Shown here piece by piece: positions 1-12,275 of a stretch of DNA of 64,000 nt (position 1 is the first letter of the stretch; every line of letters starts with the position of its first letter). Source of the stretch: Chelydra serpentina (Eukaryota; Chordata; Testudines; Chelydridae); contig JBAIAC010000024.1 in assembly GCA_037349315.1 (NCBI GenBank), positions 38,847,501 through 38,911,500 on the forward strand, read 5' to 3'. The position numbers and the translations under genes are program-made. The notes below the pieces were generated by a model, which made no database searches, had not been told where the DNA came from, and saw only the letters and a list, made by a program, of their open reading frames with translations.

Positions 1-110
1 CCAACACAAGCTACATGTAAGGCTGGAATAGGGGCTGGGCCATGTGGCCCAAGGGGTTTCCCAGACATCTAATATCCACTCAACCCCCTCACCCCTGCAT
101 TTGTTTGCAG

Positions 111-127
111 CTGTGTGTGTGTGTATA

Positions 128-158
<31 letters not shown>

Positions 159-160
159 AG

Positions 161-191
<31 letters not shown>

Positions 192-192
192 T
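111..192. repeat. Compound microsatellite (TG)n(TA)n(GATATA)n(GA)n
   Basis: Contiguous runs of TG, TA, about four GATATA units and GA can be read directly. Confidence 0.95.
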
Positions 193-2650
193 AAAAAGAA
201 TCACAGCAGAAAAACTTGAGGGGGAACTTTTGGGTAGATTGCGAGCTGGAAAAAGACTTAGCACTGTGAGCAAAGAATCAGTCTCCTGCTATATTCAGGG
301 AAACAGGGCTTTATGTACGTTCTTGTAAACAAGATTGCATCAAAAAAATACTGATGCCATCATTAGTGTCTTCTCTTAATGGAAACAACTCACAAGACCC
401 TGACTTTTGGCTAATCACCTAGATCAAAAGGGGTAACAATGTTTTTCTGGAGGTAGTGGTATAGTGTAGTTTGAGACATTTTAAATGACTGAAGTATTCC
501 ATTTAGAACAGCTGCTGTTAAATATGCACAATAAATCACAACCATTTCATGAGGACTAGATAAAGCGTGGACTTCATGAAAGACTTGTGGCAATGCACAC
601 TGTCAGAAGACTTGGTTGATTTTACAAAATATATAGCTACTGAGTTGCCAGTTCTCATGTTATTATTGCAAGCCTTACAATATCGGGGGGGGGGGGGGGG
701 TTAAAGCTGCTCCTGATTTCATGATCATCACTTACTCTTGTCTTCCATTCTCTTATATTACGCTTATTCAAAATGGTTACCTCCACCCATTCTTCTCAAT
801 AGGACAAGCTTAGTTGCCTTCAAGTTTCCAGTGGGACGATCACAGACCTGGCTGAGCTTCCCCCATGCTGATGAGATTAGATCCATACATTGGATTCATT
901 GGTCTGGGTAGGCTCCAGCCATTGCCTCTTCCTTTGGCCTTGAGGCTCTCCCCTTGAACTGTCCAGTACCGCTTCAGTACTGTGGATGTAGGACCCTGCA
1001 TCCAGCTGCCCTAGCCCAAGACCAGTGCTGAACCCCACCCAAGACTCCTCAGTATCTTAAGCACACCCTCCCCAGAGCTCCAGCCTTGTGGGTAGTCGGA
1101 TTTATAATTTAACCCTTCAGGAATATGTGATAATTGAAGCAAATAAGATGCAGACTTTAAAAAGTGATTGGTTTAGAAATCTTTGCTTTAGACAGCACAA
1201 GAGATCTACAAATTCAGGCAAAATAAGAAACACAATTCCCTGCCTCAATTTATTCACAACTCGAGAGTGCTTTGGGAGTTGTCACTGCTTTCAGAGGTCT
1301 CCAGTTCCCCTCTCTTGGCCCTCACTCCTCTGGCTCAGTCTTCTTCTGGTTGGTAAGAGATTGCTATTTAGTGGAGACCTGGTCTTGTTAGAATTTCCAA
1401 GCCCCCCTGTCATGTGACCCTCCTGGCCAGCCTCAAAGCTTCCCTCACATGAGCAAAATTCCCTATCAGGTGGTCTGCTCCTGTTACCACCCACCAGGAG
1501 TCCAAATATGAAAAACTGGTTTTACCTAGGTTGCAGCCACCCCATCGTTCTGCTGTGCAAAGGCTTATTCACTTGTTGATGATCTTGAACTACTGTCCCA
1601 TTCAGCGGCTGTCACCCAGGCACCAATCTCCCTCTCTTTGCCTCCAGAAGTATGATGCAATAATACAATAAAGATAACCATAAGGCATAGACAGACAGAT
1701 TTCATTATATCAAACAGAATTTGTAAGTGCTGTATGCCTGAAATCTCCTTTTTAAAAATTCACTAAAATTAGTTACAAAAGAATACAAATCAAAATGGTC
1801 TTTTTGTTTGTCACAAGACACTAGATGCATAATTAGAAAACAAGCCACTAGAGATCAACAGAAGATGGATGAATGCACATTTTATAAACTCTCTAAAGAC
1901 AAGTATTAAAAGTTATCTAAATATGTTTCCAGCTAAAAGGCAGCTTCAGTCACATTTCAACTCTTACATTCTGACAGATGTTTGTTTTCTCTTCGTTTTA
2001 AAATTAATACATTTTTAAAGGAATTTACACACCAACCTATATAGGAAGCAAATATGAGGCTCTGCTGTAAGCTGACAAAAAGCAGGAAATTCATTCTATA
2101 GCCCTTCTTTGAACCTCTACTACAGCTGTTAAGTTCCTTTATCGGTAGCCTCAGAACTGAGGAAGATACTACATATTGTATTACATATGTTACAAGACAG
2201 TGGCACAGCAACATGAGCTAAGGATGGAGTTTATCCTGGACACTGCATTTCCCAGCTTTTGTCAATTTTATTCATTTTAATGATATTTTATATCTTTATT
2301 ACTTTAACTTAATTTAATAAAAATATTCCTGGCATGGCTATGCTCAGATGTCAGTCATGCAGTTAAATAGAAATGCTTCAGCAAATGTATACAATTCTTA
2401 TGAGAAATTAATGATTCTGTCACTTCTTTTTAAAAAATAAAAAATTCCAATGATCTGCAATAAACCAAGAATGTTCTACATGCAAGATAAAAAACCAACA
2501 AGTGGGTCATCTTAACAAAATGGTCTCAAATATATTGTAATGATCTGATTAGTGTATGTATACACCACTGATTCATACTTTTAACATTATAGTTAAGATT
2601 ACTATTACTGAAAGAAATCAAAACTATTCAGTTGTATATCAGACTCTATA
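193..2650. other. Intergenic DNA, no gene recognised
   Basis: Mixed-composition sequence with a 16-G run at 685-700 and AT-rich DNA from about 1,650. Short open frames here (for example 1,088-1,417 plus and 1,957-2,214 minus) show no family resemblance or codon bias. Confidence 0.6.
685..700. repeat. Poly(G) run of 16
   Basis: Sixteen consecutive G on the plus strand. Confidence 0.97.
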
Positions 2651-2654
2651 CTCC

Positions 2655-2725
2655 TATAGAAATTCTCTTTTGCTCAAGAGGTAGGGGTCTGTGCCTTTGG
2701 AGCAAGAGGATCTAAGTTCTAGCCC
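2655..2725 (+). repeat. MIR-like tRNA-derived SINE head, degraded
   Basis: The order 'gtctgtgcctttggagcaag' then 'aagttctagccc' resembles a MIR tRNA-related head with a decayed B box. Only about 70 bp can be aligned by eye. Confidence 0.4.
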
Positions 2726-4295
2726 TTCTCTTCTTACTTCTGTTCCACGTGCCCAGAGGGTGTGGGATAGTGACAACTGTGACGTCCTAAGGTAGTGCCA
2801 ACTCCTCCTAAGGTAGTGTCAGCCCAACCCTCCCCCAACCAGAGGTCCCAGGAGTGAGCAGAGTTTAAGAGACAATCCATGCACTTCTATCCTCCCAACA
2901 ACAGGGGCTTCTTGAGACCAATGCTTAATTTGTAATGAAAGAGGTACTGAGACTCAAGCAATTAGGTGCCAGGATTCAAGCAATTTTTGTTTAAACTTTC
3001 ATAACTGATGCAGCAACCAGAGAGGTGCTATAAACTGCCAAGTCTGAGTTGCTGGAGCTCAGCCCTGACACAAATTAAGCACTGTGAGAGACTGGTTCAT
3101 TGCAGCAGGCTCTCTCCTCTCCCCATCTGAAGACAAACCCAAAGGAGACATAGAGTGTGACAATCAAGGGAGACTCTCCCAAGGAGAGAGAGCTCCTGAC
3201 CAACTGTCCAACCTAATAGTGCCTCAGGAGGAATATGAGTGCAGGGGCAGTAGGCTGGCCAAGGAGATCACAGGAGCAAAGAGAACTCTCAGGAGAGAGT
3301 GAGATGCTCCCACTGGAGATACTATTGATTTACATTGGTGTGAGAGGAGACTTGGGCTCATGTTTCCAAGCTGTGCTACAGCCTTAGATCAGGAAGAGTT
3401 TTAAATAGTTGGTTCTATTTATGGAGGCAATATCAAGCATTATTTTAATACTTTATACACTGTAGTTTTCTACGTGCATCTAAGGGGAAAATATATGAGG
3501 GGGTTTGGAATCTGGATATTGTTGTGTTTGCTTTTTTTTATTTCCATCCCACAGTGACCCAAAGCCTCCCCTACTTTTGCTTTTTTAGCTGTAGGTCTCA
3601 TCTTGACACAAGTTCTCACACAAGTTTCATGAAAGGCAGGTTGAGACACTAAAGTTCTGTATTCCCACTGCAAATAAAGCACCACAAGCGTCCTCAAGCC
3701 ACCCTACTCACATGCCTCAATTCACACCTGGAGAGACCACTTATAAAGGCAAGAGAGTAGCTCATGTTCCATACCCATTCCAACCTCAGTGTTCTGTTAA
3801 GGCTGTCAACAAGCAGCTAGTTAGTACTCATTGTGATGGTTTCTGTGATGCAGTCTCCTGACCTTTAGGAATTGGACTGCCATGAAACCGATTTCACATA
3901 AGCTACTGAAGAGCCATCAGACAAAATAACTGTCAGTCTAAAGCCTGAGACCTCAGAGACAGGCCCAGATATTCCAACAGGCCAGATTATTGGAAAATCC
4001 TAATACTGACAATAGATTCACCTCCAGAAAGCACCTTTCAAAATAAATTAAGAATGTCATTTGTGGAAAGCCTTTGAAAGCAGAATCTCTCTTTCAAAGT
4101 ATAAGGTCCATTCTCAACAGATCCATTCCATTACAAACCCACTGAATATTTAAACTTCAAATACTAATGAGATAGACTTGAAAGTTTAAAAAGCCTTGAA
4201 TTATAAGTTTCAAATACTTCTAGTGAGCAACAGTTCCTAAAGATTAATGTGGCACCAGAGCATTGGTTTCCTATTGTATCTTTTATGACAAACTC
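2726..4295. other. Intergenic DNA, no gene recognised
   Basis: Nothing supported beyond background sequence. The open frame at 3,084-3,302 has no recognisable product. Confidence 0.6.
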
Positions 4296-4308
4296 CAGCC
4301 CTGGATGT

Positions 4309-4477
4309 ATTGGAGCATAAGCTTTCGTGGGTGAATACCCACTTCTTCAGATGCAACAAGTGGGTATTCACCCACGAAGGCTTATGTTTCAATACGTCTG
4401 TTAGTCTATAAGGTGCCACAGGACGCTTTGCTGCTTTTACAGATCCAGACTAACACGGCTACCCCTCTGATACTTGA
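4309..4477 (+). mobile_element. Short Penelope-type retro-insertion with 36-bp 5' foldback and hammerhead-like motif
   Basis: A 169-bp insertion is flanked by 13-bp target duplications (cagccctggatgt at 4296-4308, cagctctggatgt at 4478-4490). Its 3' part (tgttagtctataaggtgcc ... ctaacacggctac) is shared with copies at 15.6, 21.0, 21.3, 35.2 and 54.7 kb. The first 36 bp (4309-4344) are the inverted copy of 4358-4393, with a 13-nt spacer. On the minus strand the left arm reads CTGAAGA, a 6-bp hairpin GTGGGT/ACCCAC, GAAA, a short AGC-TTAT-GCT hairpin, then C: the order of a hammerhead-ribozyme core (CUGANGA, helix II, GAAA, helix III, UH). The family assignment to Penelope-like elements is inferred from that motif. 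Confidence 0.7.
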
Positions 4478-4490
4478 CAGCTCTGGATGT

Positions 4491-5586
4491 CTTTGATTGG
4501 TATAAATCACCTTAGAAACAACTGTTAGTAGTTAGACTTTTTAAAATTCCAGATCTTCCAGAACTTTTGTCATTTGGGATCACAGTCTTTAAAAGAAGCC
4601 AGCTGATTTATTTTTAACACCACAATTGGAAAGTTAGAGAACTAAGTCAGAATTTCTCAAAAAGAAGTTATTAATATATCAAAAAGATGATGTAAGTATT
4701 TAAACATGACTGAAATCTCAAACTATTCTCTGGACAGTCTTATCAGAACATGTGGGTAAGAGCATGAAGTTGGACACATGGGGCTTTTTAAATTTGGCGT
4801 GTGGACATTTAGTTTGTTTTAATAAGATGAGCCTCCACTGGTACCAGTGTTCACTTTTCCTCCTCTGCCTTGGTGTTTACACCCTTCATATACTCCAGAG
4901 CTGGCGGTTGTATAGACAGGGTACATTTTATTAATTCTTTGAAACTTTCTTCCTAGATCCCTTAACCATTTTTGAATCCCTCCCTTGTCCCTTCAATTTG
5001 CTGACTTTCCTCTGTTACTGGGGTTCCCTAATCTGTACATAGCACAATAAGTGTTGTCTCATCAGAGCCAAAATATAGTTTAAATGGGATTCCTTGTGCG
5101 AGCACATACTATTTACATGAATAAAGGTTTGAATGATCAGGCCATAAATTAGCCTGTCAGACTTGACAGCAGAAAAAGAAAGGGACGAAGGTAACAAAAG
5201 AGAAGATGAAGAAAAGCAAACGTTAGATACAAACGCTGGAAGAACCTGTTACTAAAATTGAAAGGAAGGGAGAGCAGAAGAAGAGGTGTGAGGAGCAGAA
5301 GCTGAGGTGAAGATTATTAGCTGGGCTTTTCTAATCAGATGTTGTAGACAAAAAAAAAAAAAAAAGTGTGATTTCCCACTGGCTCTCTAGCCAGTAAAAC
5401 AGGGGCAGAGATGGGGCCCAGCTAGGGCTTTTATTCCATCAGGCAAAATAACTGTGTTGCACCCCTTCCCACATAATTCTGGAAGACAGAGGATAATTAT
5501 ATCTGGCCTCAAAGGTGCAGTGTTTTTTCTAAGTCATAGGGAAACATTAAGAGCTTTAACGAAATACCCTCCAAGACCAGAGAGCA
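4491..5586. other. Intergenic DNA, no gene recognised
   Basis: Contains a run of about 16 A at 5350-5365; no gene or classified repeat was seen. Confidence 0.6.
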
Positions 5587-5902
5587 GTGATACTCAGACT
5601 GACGCTCACAAGCAGCTCTTTAAAGTGTCTCCTGCAGCTCTTTGCAGCACTGGATATTAAAACACTGATGTAATTATTAACCAATCTAAGTTATTACCCA
5701 ATCAGGATGCTTTTATTATGTTATTAATCAACTGTGGTTTATAAAATAGTTTATTATTCTCATAGCAAAATGACTAAAGCAAGTATTTCCCCTGTTATGC
5801 TGTTTAAATATGAATAGATATAACTATAGTAAGTGAAACAATGAATTCACACTACTGTGGCTCTTTCAGGTAATGTTGAAGCTAATTTGCCCCTGAACCA
5901 CT
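5587..5902. mobile_element. Possible hAT-like MITE
   Basis: It starts CAGTGATACTCAGAC and ends CCTGAACCACTG, so the outermost CAGTG/CACTG are inverted. The interior is AT-rich with subterminal 'agcagctctttaaag' and 'tgtggctctttcagg'. No convincing 8-bp target duplication flanks it, so the limits are provisional. Confidence 0.4.
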
Positions 5903-6335
5903 GAGGTGAGTATCAGTGCCAGAGAGTATCTGTTTTGGCAATAATGCGCAGTGCAGAGCACCTCTCAGCACTGAGAAAGGTGTGCCACCTACTGGACAAA
6001 TTAGGTAACTGAAGGCTGATTTTTTTGTGGGGTAGTTTTGGTCCCCAAGAACAAGAACCAGAAAACAAACAGCTGAATGCACAGTAAAAGCCATTTCCCC
6101 TCTATGGACAGAACCATAGGTGTTCGCACGCTATATACTGCTGGTGCACGTGCACACCCTAATGTCAGGAAGGGGGTGGGGCTGCATGCTCCTGCAGGGC
6201 AGCATCTGGCTCCACACTGAGCCAAACGCTGTGGAACCGCATGGTTGGGGGTGCGGGGGTGGAATGGGAGGCGGAGGCAGTCAGGAGGGGGCAGGGAGCA
6301 AACCCATGCTCCACGATTCGGGGGCGCGGGGGGCT
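5903..6335. other. Intergenic DNA, no gene recognised
   Basis: G-rich toward its right end; no gene or classified repeat was seen. Confidence 0.5.
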
Positions 6336-6343
6336 CTCACCTC

Positions 6344-7035
6344 CAGGGCCAGCTCCAGGCACCAGCCCACCAAGCATGTGCTTGGGGCAGCACCTGAAGG
6401 GGGGGCGGCGCTGAGATTGTGTTTTTTTTTTTAATTAAAAACAAAAACAAAAAAAACACTTCCCAGCCGGGGCAGCGGGGAGCGGCATCGCCCCAGCCGG
6501 GGGACCGGGGCCGCGAGGAAGCCGCCCCCCCTTCGCCGGCGCCCCGGCCGGGGCAGCAGGGCTGCAGGGAAGCCGCCCTCCCTGCCGGCCCCCTGGCCGG
6601 GGCAGCAGGGAGCGGCATCGCCCCGGCTGGGGGAGCGGGGTGGCGGGCATGCTACGCTCCCCGCCTGCACCCCGGCCGGGGCAGCGGGAATGCCGCCCTC
6701 TCCGCTGGCGGCTCAGCCGGGGCAGCAGGGAGCGCGGCATCGCCCCAGCCGGGGGAGCGGGGCTGCGGGCATGCCGTGCTCCCTGCCGGCGCCCAGGCCG
6801 GGGCAGCAGGGCAACGGGAATGCTGCCCTCTCCACCGGTGCTCCGGCCGGAGAGCGAGGAGTGCGGCATCGCCCCGGCCGGCAGCCGGGGCGGCGGGCAT
6901 CCCGCGCTCCCTGCCGGCGCCACCGCCGGGGGAGCGGGACCACGGGCATGCCACCCTCCCTGCCGGCGCCCAGCCTGAGAGGGGCGGCCGGTGGCTTTTT
7001 TGCCTGGGGCGGCAATAAAGCCAGAGCCGGCTCTG
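6344..7035 (-). mobile_element. Non-autonomous hAT transposon (692 bp) with internal GC-rich minisatellite
   Basis: Terminal inverted repeats CAGGGCCAGCTCCAGG on the left and ccagagccggctctg on the right match those of the 9,353-13,400 and 30,782-30,942 elements. Perfect 8-bp target duplications (ctcacctc at 6336-6343 and 7036-7043) show hAT-type insertion. The interior is a variable array with 'catcgcccc(a/g)gccgggg' recurring about every 125 bp (near 6488, 6617, 6739, 6869). Long open frames in several registers here follow from the GC-rich repeat and are not genes. The left end corresponds to the right end of the 9.35 kb element, hence minus orientation. Confidence 0.88.
6470..6985. repeat. 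GC-rich minisatellite inside the hAT element
   Basis: Imperfect units of about 60 bp (higher-order period about 125 bp) built from 'gccggggcagcaggg' and 'catgccgccctccctgccgg' variants. Confidence 0.8.
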
Positions 7036-7257
7036 CTCACCTCGGGAGCAGCGCCCCCCTTCCCGGTGTCCCTGTAGCAGAGGCAAGGCTGCTCCACATG
7101 CTGCCTCCTCCCCCCTCCCAGGGCTGACCCAATTCCCAGCCGATTGGCCAGGAACCTGGCCAATGGGAGCTGTGGGGGGGCAATGCCTGAGCTGCCTGAC
7201 CGCGCCTCCCCAGCAGGGAGCTGCAGACACAGAGAGAGAAGCAGGAGTCTGTCACTA

Positions 7258-7352
7258 TCAGACAGGGGTGGGGGGTAATAGGAGCCAATTTAAGAAAAAG
7301 ACCCAAAAATCGGGACTGTCCCTATAAAATCGGGACATCTGGTTCACCCTAG
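7258..7352 (-). mobile_element. MITE-like fragment ending TAGGGTGAACCAGATG (minus strand)
   Basis: The segment holds 'aaaatcgggactgtcccta' followed by 'taaaatcgggacatctgg' and ends at 'ttcaccctag'. A matching terminus (tagggtgaccagat) occurs at 54,049. It resembles a MITE common in reptile genomes; the superfamily is not established from this copy. Confidence 0.5.
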
Positions 7353-9344
7353 AGGGGCCAGACAAACAGATGGAGCTGGGGGCAGGAGAAAGGAGCAGTG
7401 ATGTGCACCTGGGGGCTGGCAAAAAATACATAGTACAGAGAGGGCTTCCTGGGGGGGAGGGATATAGCAACACTCCCTTCCCCCACAGACCAGACCCAGG
7501 TTGCAGCTGGCTCTGTCCATCACCCCCCCCCCCCACAGAGACCCACACAACCCTCTGCCCCCCTGAAGATTCCCACCAGCCCCTGTGCCCCATCACCCCT
7601 CCCCAGAGAGCCCCCCTTTGTGTCTCCAGAGACAGCTCCCCTCCTCCCACCTCCCCTGCTCTCAAGCTCCCTACAATCTTCCCCTTCCCCCCCCCACTCA
7701 TTGGCCAGGAGGCTCCCAGACTGTTGGCCACCAAGGCCAATGGGAGCTGCACCTGAGGCAGGGTCGGGACCTGCTTGCAGATGCAGACCTGCCCAGCTGT
7801 GCCAGTGCCTCCACAGCAGGGGGAGGGGCCCCACAGGTGAGCAAACCCCGCTCATCATCATCACAGGCACAGCAATTCTCTGGATATTTAATTTCACTGA
7901 GGCAAGTAATTTAATCTGCTCTCCCTTTCCAGACAGTTTGTGGCTTTTCCTGTAAGAAAACTTACAATTTCTTTGCAAAGAAGTCCAGTTATGGGTTTCA
8001 CTTGAGAAGTATATTTTCTGATTTTTCATAAGCTTATTTATTTTAACTCAGTTTCATAGAGAATTTTAAAAGTCACTTGAATTGTACCTGTTTTTTCCAT
8101 TGGTCCAAAACCACATGGAAGATGTGCAGATTTTTATTTCTGTGGGGCCAAACCACCCTATGTAGAAATGTAAATGTCAGAGAGCTAGAAAAGCTCTGCA
8201 AGGGTAAGAGTCCTTTCAGGAAATTGTCCTGAAGTCATTCATTCTTCTGGGCATTGCATTCTATTGTTCCCTCTTACAGTGATAGAGATCAGTGTCTCCA
8301 CCCACAGGGGAGATGCAGAAGACTGGGCCAGCCATTCTGCCTCTACCCTTTTTCTCTGTCTGCTCCCTCTACCAGCCCCTTTGGTCTCCCTGGGATTCAC
8401 CCTACCATTATTCTCCCTGGGTCTTCTTTCTCTGGAGCTTCTCGGGAAGTAAAGTTGTTCTTAGGGGTTCTTATCTCTGTAATGTATTTAATTTTGATGT
8501 ATTTATTAAGTGTTAATTAATGCACTATGCGAGTCCCCCTTCAGCCCTCTGTATACATTGATCCTCTTTTTTCCATATGTTTTGCCCATAGCCTAGGGTT
8601 TTCTGCAGCCCTAGGGCAGCCAGCAATAACACCTGCACCTTTGCAATGGGGTGAAGGAAGGGAACCATGAGATCGCTATTTATGTGTTTTGCAAGAAGTG
8701 TTATTATTACTCAGGGTACCAAATGTGTTAAAATGATATAAGTGCCTTGTAAAATCCCAAAGCAAGCTCATTTTCATTTCTCATATCATCTCATATACAT
8801 GAAAACTGACTATCTTTGTATACGCCTGCTATCACTACAGCAAAAATGTGGTATTTTGTGCCTCATTTTTTAAGTTTGTATTTTTAAGTAAAGTGTAGTT
8901 GTTAATTTAAAAAAAATCGTTTTAGTTTCTTTATTTTTATTCATCAAACTAATGTCCCTTATGATTGAGTATTCAATAAATGTTTGCCTTTAAAAAAAAA
9001 AAATTCCCTGGGTGCACACCCTAATGAAATGTGCTGCACATGCCTATGGACAGAACCCAAACATCACAATATATAGTGCCCAACACTCCTCTGCCCTGCA
9101 CCTTGTTGTCCTGATTCTTCACTATGCCAGAATGCAGATCAGATGTGTAGAGTGACTCCCCCAGAGACCCAGTTATGGGTCCCTGATCCTTGGCCACTTG
9201 GCTGTATAAGGAGATAGAATAGCCCTTCTGCTGCTCTAACTTCCATTCTTGGACCTCCTAGCAGTGGAAGATCAGACAAAGTGTAGCTCAGCTCCACCAT
9301 GCCCCCAGCTCACCACTTACACCAGAGATACAGATGAGAGCTGG
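7353..9344. other. Intergenic DNA, no gene recognised
   Basis: The part to about 7,830 is C-rich with a poly(C) run near 7524-7536. It shares 'ttggcca...ccaatgggagctg' wording with 7,140-7,170, suggesting a repeat of unknown type. 7,850-9,344 is ordinary AT-rich DNA with an A-run at about 8,992-9,003. Confidence 0.5.
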
Positions 9345-9689
9345 TGTAGAAGCAGGGCCAGCTCTAGGTTTTTTTGCCACCCCAAGCAAAAAAAAATTTG
9401 GCTGTCTTCCCGCCTGCCCACCCACTTTTTTTTGGCTTTTACAGATGTTTGCACTTTGCAATTTTGTTTTGACTGTTTAAAATGGGGGGGGGGGAAATGA
9501 AAACAGAATTTGTAGTTAGTGAAATAAAATTACACTAGTAGGAAATGTTAAAACTATTTAATTTTAACAAAATCACAATTACAAACAATTTGGGTTCAAC
9601 TATACACTAATTAAAAACATTAGTGTCTTCCAGTTTCTCATAAATTAAGAGAATGTATATGAACTGAATTTTTCTGGTTTTTCTACTTG

Positions 9690-12275
9690 CATAGTCTTAA
9701 GAAGTCAGTGACATCGAAAATACCATTGCAAAAAGTTTAGATTGAAATTAATGCGAGTCCTGACAAATGATTGAGACATGGTGGACCTCAAATAATTTAG
9801 TAATTTCAGTTTTGAGAAACTGTGCTCACCAGAAGCCACTGATACTGGTAATGTTAAAAGAATGTGCAAGGCTATAGCAATGTTTGGAGTGAAAAAAATA
9901 ATTTCTTGCTATAAATTCTAATACTTTTAGAGGAGAAGTTTTAGGACTTATTAGCTCAGATAAAGCTATTAATTCATCATACAATTCTACTGCATCAATG
10001 TCAGCAGTGTTATCAGTATTGAGCGCTAAATGTAGGTCTTCGCAGTGCTTCATGAGGTCTTCTTTGGAAAACTGATTTTTAATATTTCCAATATTGTATA
10101 AAAATTCAGAAGTTTCACAATGAGCATGCAACTGACAAAAATCTTTCTTCAATGGAAGTTATAGCTACATCCAAAATACAACATTCAACTTTAAACCTCT
10201 TTTGGATTGAGAATAGGATCATCATGAGCCTCATAACAAAACTGTCTTGTTTTTCCCCCCCCGCCCCCGAGGACAAATGAATTGTTAAGGTGCAAGCGGC
10301 GGTGCAAAATCAAGATCCTCAGCTATTGTTGTTGCTTCTTTAACAGTTTCTTCAAGTCCTTCATCTGAACAGTATTTTTTTAAATATTCCAGCCTTTTAT
10401 TCAAAATCGTCTTTGCCTCGGATATGTCTGTGGTTATGTTCTGCATAATATTCTAAATCAAATTAATTTGTCCAGAAAAGTTGTCATAACTGTGCAACAT
10501 GAACATTGAAACTGCATCATTTTCTGAGCCAATGTTTCAGCTTCATGTCGAAATGAAGAATCATACGACAAGTCCTGGCTTATTTCGAATAGTGCATCGT
10601 AAATCTCTCCTGATGAATATCGGAATGGTCTAATAGCGTCTATCCTGCTTTCCCATCTAGTTTGACTTAGAGGTTTAAGTGTGAGTTTTTGTTCAAGATG
10701 CTTCAAGACTGCCCAACGGTGTGTGGAAGCACTAAAAAAGTTGTAAATTGCTTGCACTGTGGTAAAATATGAAACGGCATCATTAGATGATTTGGCGGCA
10801 TCACTGACAACCAGATTGAGCAAATGTGCATGGCAAGGAATGAAAAAAGCTCGATTGTTTAAATTCAATATTCTTAGCTGTACACCTGCATGTCGTCCTC
10901 GCATGTTTGAGCCGTTATCGTACCCTTGGCCACGTGTATTTTCTAAAATTATTCAATAGTGTTACAATCTCTGTAGAATTACATCTGTGAGGGCTTTCCC
11001 AGTAGTTTCGTTCACTGGTATAAATTCTAGGAAGTGTTCACAAATTTTCACTTCTGCATTTTCATCAGTTTTCACAAATCATAAAACTATTGACATTTGC
11101 TCAGGTCTTGAGTACAATCAACTATAACTGAGTAATATTTGGCATGTTTTAAATTCGATAAAATTTCATTATGCACTCCATTGGAAATTAATTGTATTCT
11201 CATTGTGTATTTTTACCCAGATAATGTGTGAAAATCTCCATCTTTCACTCTTCATAATATGCTCAGCCATAACATTATCAAATTGCCAATAACTCAACCA
11301 ATTTAAAGAAATTTCCATTGTTATTCTCATAAAATATCTAAGGATCCACAGAATGCAAGGCACTGTTCAGCTAGGAAATTAATGATTGCCAGTAAACGTT
11401 CCAACACAGCTTGCCAACGTAGAATTTCTGAATTTAGTAGACGTTGCTGTGCCGCATCGATTGTTGTACCGGAACATAATCTGTTTGACAGCTCAATCCA
11501 ATTTGTCAATGAGTGTAAATGATTTTTTGATGTTTCATGTTCTTTCAAATGCTGATGCAAATTTCACCAGTCATTAAAACCTGCAGTTGCCAGAAGAATG
11601 TCCGAGTTACAGAACAGTTTGCAGCAAAAACAGAAAACTACATCTTTGGTCTGTGATTACACTAACCACAATCTATTAATTTGTTTCCCATTTTTCCTTC
11701 ATACTGGATGGCATAAATCGATGATTCGACTCATTAAATGGATATTCAAATGTAGGATCTAGTTTTGAAGGACCTTTTTTCACAATAATCATTCGCATTG
11801 CATCAGTAATTATTGTCGGCCATGTACTTGGATCCGATCCTATGTCAGTCTCTCCACCTTCCAATAATTGTTCTTCAGTTTTAGATTTGGATAACAGCTC
11901 TTTGTTTCTGGACTCTTCAGCTGAAGTAAATAAATATTTGGATGGATTGTGATTGTTTGTCTTTATCAGTCAGCGAAGACAATCTTTGGTCAGATTGTTG
12001 TTCATCTTTATCAGTTGATAAAGATAATCTTTGGTCCGACTGGTCATCAGTTGATGAATAATCACCTTTAATGCATTCCTTAGAGCTTTCTATTTGATTG
12101 TCAACTTTTTTAAAATACTTTTTTGAAGTAAGAGTTTTTCTAATTCTTTTTGCAGTTTCTCTCTTTGTTGCCAGTAAGTCATTTTCGTCCCGGCATTTAG
12201 CCCTATAACCACTGGCACTGACGCAAAACGGAAATTAGCGCGAATGGCGCAGATAGGGCAGCACAGTACACACAT
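9690..12275 (-). pseudogene. Decayed hAT transposase (ZMYM1-like / DUF4371-type)
   Basis: Minus-strand fragments in different frames appear in transposase order. A basic N-terminal segment lies near 12,275-12,090 (YWQQREKLQKELEKLL). A segment follows at 11,864-11,676 with DPSTWPTIITDAMRMIIVKK. Next is 11,560-11,327 (MHQHLKEHETSKNH, a TTF-type zinc-finger tail). Then 10,904-10,458 has PCHAHLLNLVVSDAA and PLSQTRWESRIDAI, typical of the catalytic domain of ZMYM1-like hAT proteins. 10,152-9,826 follows, with a C-terminal dimerisation remnant (ASGEHSFSKLKLL, then YLRSTMSQ) reaching about 9,700. Stops and frameshifts separate the pieces, so it cannot make an intact transposase. Confidence 0.85.

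Noticed and set aside
111..192. CRISPR-like repeat
   Set aside because: It is a compound microsatellite; no spacers, and the window is vertebrate.
1957..2214. 85-codon minus-strand frame with hydrophobic stretches
   Set aside because: AT-rich chance frame, no family resemblance.
2655..2725. tRNA gene
   Set aside because: Only a decayed B-box-like segment; no cloverleaf. A MIR head explains it.
6419..7163. Long open frames on both strands (up to 242 codons) in GC-rich DNA
   Set aside because: They overlap in several frames, are Ala/Pro/Arg/Gly-rich, coincide with a tandem array and lie inside or across the boundary of a bounded hAT element.
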